Shown here one piece after another: positions 59,550-64,000 of a stretch of DNA of 64,000 nucleotides. A program made the translations under genes and the position numbers. The stretch's first letter is position 1. Each line of letters starts with the position of its first letter. The notes beneath the pieces were generated by a model. That model saw only the letters and a list, made by a program, of their open reading frames with translations. It was not told where the DNA came from and ran no database searches. The DNA is from Bradyrhizobium erythrophlei (GTDB taxonomy: Bacteria; Pseudomonadota; Alphaproteobacteria; Rhizobiales; Xanthobacteraceae), in assembly GCF_900129505.1 (NCBI RefSeq), contig NZ_LT670818.1, positions 5,985,001 through 6,049,000 on the forward strand. The letters run 5' to 3'.

Positions 59550-59626
59550 CGTCATACGCGGGCTTGACCCGCGTATCCATCCTCTTCTGAAGAGATGGAT
59601 TGCCGGGTCAAGCCCGGCAATGACGA
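59550..59626. repeat. Palindromic intergenic repeat (copy 2)
   Basis: A 77-base palindromic element: CGTCATACGCGGGCTTGACC on the left and GGGTCAAGCCCGGCAATGACG on the right (given here as arms of 20 or fewer bases: GGGTCAAGCCCGGCAATGAC), with TCCATC and GATGGA inner arms. It lies between the SDR and dehydratase genes and would form a strong stem-loop in the transcript, possibly affecting message stability. It belongs to a different repeat family from the copy at 58667. Confidence 0.65.
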
Positions 59627-59632
59627 CAGGTT

Positions 59633-61441
59633 CTAATGATTATCCCTCGCCACGCCGACTTTCCCGGCGATGTCGTGATAGCGGGTGGCGAACTCCATGC
59701 AGGCGCCGGTGGCCTGCTGGCCGACGGTCGAGCGGTAGAGTTCCTGCCACGGCGTCTGGTTGGCGGGATAGGGGAAGCCGCCTTTGGCCTTCAACTCCGC
59801 GCGACGCTTCTTGATCTCCTCGTCCGAGATCAGAATATTCGCACTGCCCTTGTTGAGGTCGATGCGAACCTTGTCGCCGGTCTTGAGGATCGCGAGCCCG
59901 CCGTCGGCAGCGGCTTCCGGCGTGGCGTTCAGGATCGAGGGCGAGCCCGAGGTGCCGGACTGGCGGCCGTCGCCGATGCAGGGCAGGGACAGGATGCCGC
60001 GTTTGATCAGCGCGGCCGGCGGCTGCATGTTCACCACCTCGGCGCCGCCGGGATAGCCGATCGGGCCGGTGCCGCGTACGAACAGGATGCAGTGCTCGTC
60101 GATATCGAGCGAGGCATCGTCGATCCGCGCGTGATAATCCTCCGGGCCCTCGAACACGATGGCGCGTCCCTCGAACGCGTTCGGATCCTTGGGATTGACC
60201 AGATAACGGTCGCGGAATTCCTTCGAGATGACGCTGGTCTTCATGATCGCGGAATCGAAGAGATTGCCGCGCAGGACCAAAAAGCCCGCGTCCTTCACCA
60301 GCGGCTTGTCGTATGTCCAGATCACGTCGCCGTCGGGCCTGGGCGCATCGCGGCAGTTGTCACCCATGCCGCGGCCGTTGACGGTCATGGCGTCTTCATG
60401 GATGCGCTTGTGCCGCATCAATTCGCCGACCACCGCCGGCACGCCGCCGGCACGGTGATATTCCTCGCCGAGGTAGAACCCGGCCGGCTGCATGTTCACC
60501 AGCAGCGGCACGTCATGGCCGTATTTCTGCCAGTCGTCGATCTCGAGTTCCACGCCGACATGGCGGGCGAGCGCGTTGATATGGATCGGCGCGTTGGTCG
60601 ACCCGCCAATCGCCGAATTGACGACGATGCAGTTCTCGAATGCCTTGCGCGTCAGGATGTCGGAGGGTTTGAGATCCTCCCAGACCATGCCGACGATACG
60701 GGCGCCTGTTTCGTAGGCGATCTGGCCGCGCTCGCGGTAGGGGGCGGGGATCGCGGCGCAGCCCGGAAGCGACATGCCCAAGGCCTCCGCCAGCGAATTC
60801 ATGGTCGAGGCGGTTCCCATGGTGTTGCAATGGCCGACCGAGGGCGCCGAGGAGGCCACTATATTCATGAACTCCTCGTAGTCGATCTCGCCCGCGGCGA
60901 GCTGCTCGCGGGCTTTCCAGACCACGGTTCCCGAGCCCGAGCGCTCGCCCTTGTGCCAGCCGTTCAGCATCGGCCCGCCGGACAGCACGATCGCCGGTAA
61001 ATTGACGGTCGCCGCCGCCATCAGGCAGGCGGGGGTGGTCTTGTCGCAGCCCGTGGTCAGGACCACGCCGTCCAGGGGATAGCCGAACAGGATTTCCACA
61101 AGGCCAAGATAAGCGAGATTGCGATCGAGCGCCGCGGTCGGACGCTTGCCGGTCTCCTGGATCGGATGGGTCGGAAACTCCATCGCGATGCCGCCAGCGG
61201 CGCGGATTCCCTCGCGGACGCGGTGCGCCAGTTCGAGGTGGTGGCGGTTGCACGGCGAAAGATCGTTACCAGTCTGCGCGATGCCGATGATCGGCTTGCC
61301 GGATTGCAGTTCGTGGCGGGTCAGGCCGTAATTGAGGTAGCGCTCGAGATAGAGCGCGGTCATCCCGGGGTTATGGGGGTTGTTGAACCACTCGCTGGAG
61401 CGGAGTTTGCGCCTAGTGACGCCGGTAAGCGGCTTATTCAT
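59633..61441 (-). CDS. IlvD/Edd family sugar-acid dehydratase
   Basis: A 602-residue dehydratase that removes water from an aldonic acid to give a 2-keto-3-deoxy acid. Iron-sulfur cysteines occur in [36 protein letters not shown] and the N-terminal [11 protein letters not shown]. Length and the [20 protein letters not shown] opening match the L-arabinonate/D-xylonate/galactonate branch rather than dihydroxy-acid dehydratase for branched-chain amino acids. GGAGG precedes ATG 61441 by 8 bases. A LacI-type operator lies 142 bases upstream. Confidence 0.92.
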   Translation of the reverse strand: MNKPLTGVTRRKLRSSEWFNNPHNPGMTALYLERYLNYGLTRHELQSGKPIIGIAQTGNDLSPCNRHHLELAHRVREGIRAAGGIAMEFPTHPIQETGKRPTAALDRNLAYLGLVEILFGYPLDGVVLTTGCDKTTPACLMAAATVNLPAIVLSGGPMLNGWHKGERSGSGTVVWKAREQLAAGEIDYEEFMNIVASSAPSVGHCNTMGTASTMNSLAEALGMSLPGCAAIPAPYRERGQIAYETGARIVGMVWEDLKPSDILTRKAFENCIVVNSAIGGSTNAPIHINALARHVGVELEIDDWQKYGHDVPLLVNMQPAGFYLGEEYHRAGGVPAVVGELMRHKRIHEDAMTVNGRGMGDNCRDAPRPDGDVIWTYDKPLVKDAGFLVLRGNLFDSAIMKTSVISKEFRDRYLVNPKDPNAFEGRAIVFEGPEDYHARIDDASLDIDEHCILFVRGTGPIGYPGGAEVVNMQPPAALIKRGILSLPCIGDGRQSGTSGSPSILNATPEAAADGGLAILKTGDKVRIDLNKGSANILISDEEIKKRRAELKAKGGFPYPANQTPWQELYRSTVGQQATGACMEFATRYHDIAGKVGVARDNH

Positions 61442-61524
61442 TGTTGTTTCCTCCGCAATGCATTCTTTGGAACGTAGCCTACCGCGCGATGGCAGCTTTC
61501 ACCACGTTCAGCAAACGCATCTTC

Positions 61525-61548
61525 CGTCATGCCGGGCTGGCCCCGGCT
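61525..61548. repeat. Half of a palindromic intergenic repeat
   Basis: CGTCATGCCGGGCTGGCCCC and the following GGCT match the left half of the repeat family seen at 59550; the right half is missing. It is a degenerate copy within the dehydratase-LacI gap. Confidence 0.45.
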
Positions 61549-61582
61549 TGTTCTAGAGATTTAGTATTAGCCCTGCCCAAAA

Positions 61583-61594
61583 GGTAGCGCTACC
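61583..61594. promoter_or_regulatory. LacI-family operator GGTAGCGCTACC (perfect palindrome)
   Basis: A perfect 12-base palindrome with the central CG typical of LacI/GalR sites, between the LacI gene stop (61633) and the dehydratase start (61441). A near copy occurs at 62708-62719 before the ABC importer, so both are probably bound by the LacI regulator encoded between them. Confidence 0.7.
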
Positions 61595-61632
61595 ATTTTT
61601 TTCGCTACGATCATTTGATTGGGGCGCGAGCC

Positions 61633-62664
61633 TCAAGGGCTTCGCGCCGCCGAGCTTTGCCGGATCATGAGTTCGAAACCGAGGTCGACCACCGGCTTCG
61701 GTGGGTGATTACCGTCAATCGCCGCCGTCACCATGGTGACGGCGCTGCGGCCCATTTCGTAGCGGTTGGTTCGCACGCTGGTCAGGGAAGGGACCGCGGC
61801 AGCCATGAACTCCAAATCGTTGAAGCCGACAATCGCCATGGCGTCGGGGACCGATATGTGCCGGCGCTGGCATTCGAAGAGCACGCCGAGCGCGAGGTCG
61901 TCATTGACGCAGAGCACCGCCTCGACGTCCGGCGTCCTTGAGAGCAGGTCGGCGAGCAGTGTCCCGCCCAGCGTCACGGTGGTCGGTACCGGGGTGGTCA
62001 GGATGATGCGCGGGTCGAACAGCGAGGCCGCCTTCATGGCGTCGCTGTAGCCCTGCAGGCGCCGCTGCACGCGGGGATCCATTTGCGCGCCGAGAAATCC
62101 GACGCGCTGGAAACCCTGCGCAAGAAGGTGGGAAACCGCTGCAAATGCGGCATCATAGTGCGAAAAGCCAACCATCATGTCGACCGGGTCGGATCCGATC
62201 TCCATGATCTGCGCGATCGGGCAATTCATGGCTTCCATGACCGCGCGGGATTCCGCGGTCTGGTCGATGCCGGTCACGATCAGCCCGGCCGGCTTCTGTG
62301 CCTGGAACAGGCGCAGCAGCTTTTCCTCCTGCAGGATGCTGTAGCGCGTATTGGCAAGCTGAATGCTGTAGCGGCTTCCTTCCGAGGCGTCGTAGATGCC
62401 GCGCAGCACGTCGGAAAACACATTGTTAGTCAGGGACGGGATCATGACGCCGATCACCTCGGTGCGCTGCGAGGCGAGCGCGCGCGCCGCCAGGTTCGGC
62501 ACGTAGCCCAGCTCCTTGGCCGCGCTGGCGACCCGTTCCCGCTTGCTCAGGGACAGCGCTTCGGGCTTCCTGAAAAACCGCGATGCGGTGATCGGACTGA
62601 CCCCGGCGAGCTTGGCAACCTCGGTGAGCCGGATTTCGCCGGACTTCGCTCGTTTCCTCTCCAT
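61633..62664 (-). CDS. LacI family transcriptional regulator
   Basis: A 343-residue repressor. The N-terminal HTH reads IRLTEVAKLAGVSPITASRF with hinge helix VPNLAARALASQRTEVIGVM. The effector domain is a periplasmic-binding-like fold (VGFSHYDAAFAAVSHLLAQG; AVLCVNDDLALGVLFE) resembling GntR-type gluconate regulators. Matching operators flank it at 61583 and 62708, so it likely represses both the dehydratase and the importer; its ligand is probably the sugar acid. Confidence 0.92.
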   Translation of the reverse strand: MERKRAKSGEIRLTEVAKLAGVSPITASRFFRKPEALSLSKRERVASAAKELGYVPNLAARALASQRTEVIGVMIPSLTNNVFSDVLRGIYDASEGSRYSIQLANTRYSILQEEKLLRLFQAQKPAGLIVTGIDQTAESRAVMEAMNCPIAQIMEIGSDPVDMMVGFSHYDAAFAAVSHLLAQGFQRVGFLGAQMDPRVQRRLQGYSDAMKAASLFDPRIILTTPVPTTVTLGGTLLADLLSRTPDVEAVLCVNDDLALGVLFECQRRHISVPDAMAIVGFNDLEFMAAAVPSLTSVRTNRYEMGRSAVTMVTAAIDGNHPPKPVVDLGFELMIRQSSAARSP

Positions 62665-62705
62665 GGAGCGCTCATATCACAGGAGTTCCCGAAGTTAAAC
62701 GAAGA

Positions 62706-62732
62706 TTGACAGCGCTACCAGTCGATTGCTAA
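62706..62732 (+). promoter_or_regulatory. LacI operator overlapping a sigma-70 promoter for the sugar ABC importer
   Basis: GACAGCGCTACC (62708-62719) matches the 61583 operator at 10 of 12 positions. It overlaps a perfect -35 TTGACA (62706-62711), with GCTAAT as a possible -10 after a 16-base spacer. Repressor bound here would block transcription of the importer starting at 62847. Confidence 0.6.
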
Positions 62733-62846
62733 TGGTCGTCGAATTGCGGACAATGGCAATCAAGTTCGACTTCCACATCGAAGTTGAAAAAAGCAGAGCA
62801 GCGACGGCTTCGCCGTACGACGCCGGGAAACACGGAGAGGAAGTAT

Positions 62847-63908
62847 ATGGCGTCGGTGCAGATTAGCGACGTGCGGAAGTCGTTCGGGGGCTTTGAGGTC
62901 CTGCACGGGGTGACTGTTCCAATCGAGGACGGCGCGTTTGTCGTGCTGGTCGGGCCTTCCGGCTGCGGCAAATCCACGCTCTTGCGCATGCTTGCCGGGC
63001 TGGAAAACATCACCTCCGGAACCATCTCGATCGGCAACCGCGTGGTGAACAACGTCCAGCCGAAAGAGCGGGACATCGCCATGGTGTTCCAGAATTATGC
63101 GCTCTATCCGCACATGACGGTCGCCGACAACATGGGATTTTCGCTGAAGCTGCGCGGCGCCAGCGCCGACGAAATCGGCAAGGGTGTCAAGCGCGCCGCG
63201 GAAATCCTGGATTTGACGCCGCTGCTCGATCGCTATCCGCGGCAATTGTCCGGCGGACAACGCCAGCGCGTCGCGATGGGGCGGGCGATCGTACGCGATC
63301 CGCAGGTCTTCCTGTTCGACGAACCGCTCTCCAACCTCGACGCCAAACTCCGCGTCGCGATGCGCACCGAAATCAAGGAACTGCACCAGCGGCTGAAGAC
63401 GACCACGGTCTATGTCACCCACGACCAGATCGAAGCCATGACCATGGCCGACAAGATCGTGGTGATGCATGACGGCATCGTCGAGCAGATGGGATCGCCG
63501 CTCGAACTCTATGACAAGCCGGACAACCAGTTCGTCGCCAGCTTCATCGGTTCGCCGGCGATGAATTTCCTCAAGGGCAAGGTCAAGGCGAACGGCAGCG
63601 CGAGCTTCGAAGGGCCAAACGGCCTGAAGCTGCCGCTGGCGTCAGCCCCCGCCAATTCCGACGGCCGCCCTGTGGTTTACGGTGTCAGGCCGGAGCATTT
63701 CACCATCGCGGATGATGGCGCCGAAGCGGAGATCGTGGTCGTGGAACCGACCGGATCGGAAACCCAGGTCTTCGCCAAACTCGGCGGCGAACAGGTCGTT
63801 GCCGTGTTCCGCGAGCGTCATCAATTCAATCCCGGCGACAAGATCCGGCTGAAGCCGGATCCGGGCGTCATTCATCTGTTCGACGAGGCGACGGGCAAGC
63901 GACTTTGA
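62847..63908 (+). CDS. Sugar ABC transporter ATP-binding protein (UgpC/MsmK/MalK type)
   Basis: A 353-residue ATPase: Walker A GPSGCGKST, signature LSGGQRQRVAMGRAI, Walker B FLFDEPLSNLDAKL, and a C-terminal TOBE/OB regulatory domain (about 240-350; VYGVRPEHFTIAD). GGAGAGG lies 6 bases before ATG 62847. It is the first gene of an importer whose other parts begin at the window edge. With the LacI operator, a sugar or sugar acid substrate is likely. Confidence 0.92.
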   Translation: MASVQISDVRKSFGGFEVLHGVTVPIEDGAFVVLVGPSGCGKSTLLRMLAGLENITSGTISIGNRVVNNVQPKERDIAMVFQNYALYPHMTVADNMGFSLKLRGASADEIGKGVKRAAEILDLTPLLDRYPRQLSGGQRQRVAMGRAIVRDPQVFLFDEPLSNLDAKLRVAMRTEIKELHQRLKTTTVYVTHDQIEAMTMADKIVVMHDGIVEQMGSPLELYDKPDNQFVASFIGSPAMNFLKGKVKANGSASFEGPNGLKLPLASAPANSDGRPVVYGVRPEHFTIADDGAEAEIVVVEPTGSETQVFAKLGGEQVVAVFRERHQFNPGDKIRLKPDPGVIHLFDEATGKRL

Positions 63909-63977
63909 ACTATCGATGAGGCAATTGGTCGATCAAAGAGCCAATAAAACAGCAATAAAACAGGGAGACGACTTCAG

Positions 63978-64000
63978 ATGAGTCATTTTACAACCGACCG
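63978..64000 (+). CDS. Start of the next importer gene (truncated by window end)
   Basis: ATG 63978 is preceded by GGGAGA about 10 bases upstream and opens MSHFTTDR before the window ends. By position it is probably another subunit of the sugar importer; too little is present to say which. Confidence 0.5.

Overview
This 64 kb window is GC-rich chromosomal DNA from an alphaproteobacterium, most likely Bradyrhizobium or a close relative in the Nitrobacteraceae. Supporting this are the many ABC importers for amino acids, amides and peptides, an invasion-associated locus B (IalB) family protein, an Irr-type iron control element upstream of a TonB receptor, and long palindromic intergenic repeats of the kind scattered through Bradyrhizobium genomes. 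The genus is inferred from style and was not tested by a search. No phage gene, transposase, CRISPR array or rRNA was seen.

Layout. (1) 1-5694: end of a peptide/opine-type ABC importer (two permeases and a fused double ATPase) followed by a carbamoylase/hydantoinase-type amidohydrolase and an amidase. (2) 5901-16248: a likely amino-alcohol or amine catabolism block, with two choline/aminoglycoside-type kinases, an inositol-monophosphatase-family phosphatase, AraC and DeoR regulators, a class III PLP enzyme resembling ethanolamine-phosphate phospho-lyase, a copper amine oxidase and an APC permease. (3) 16249-34128: the most distinctive part. AraC and LuxR regulators precede a five-component amide/branched-chain-type ABC importer whose last permease is fused in frame to the small subunit of N,N-dimethylformamidase (DMFase). 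The DMFase large subunit follows directly. Next come a decayed tRNA-Gly and a second, partial DMFase module: permease-tail remnant, small subunit and a stand-alone large-subunit N-terminal domain. A second, iron/polyamine-type ABC importer, another binding protein, a Rieske oxygenase and a MarR regulator complete the region.

(4) 34129-34990 is an 860-base stretch without a convincing gene, holding a tRNA-like segment. (5) 34991-44341: a spermidine-synthase-like protein, a complete LivKHMGF-type importer, a TetR regulator, a Cys-type sulfatase and the IalB protein. (6) 44395-49319: an RND efflux pump with a divergent MarR regulator. (7) 49513-56223: iron/metal uptake, with a TonB-dependent siderophore receptor, a PKHD-type hydroxylase, a DUF2946 protein and ExbB-ExbD-TonB. 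(8) 56267-58640: small housekeeping-type genes, including a frameshifted GFA-family gene. (9) 57894-64000: a sugar-acid catabolism block with two SDR dehydrogenases, an IlvD/Edd dehydratase, a LacI regulator and the start of a sugar ABC importer, tied together by two matching LacI-type operators.

How it works together: most of the window imports nitrogenous organic compounds (peptides, amides, amines, amino alcohols) and hydrolyses or oxidises them inside the cell, each set having its own regulator. The main candidate for something not commonly described is the transporter-enzyme fusion in the DMFase locus and its eroded neighbouring copy.
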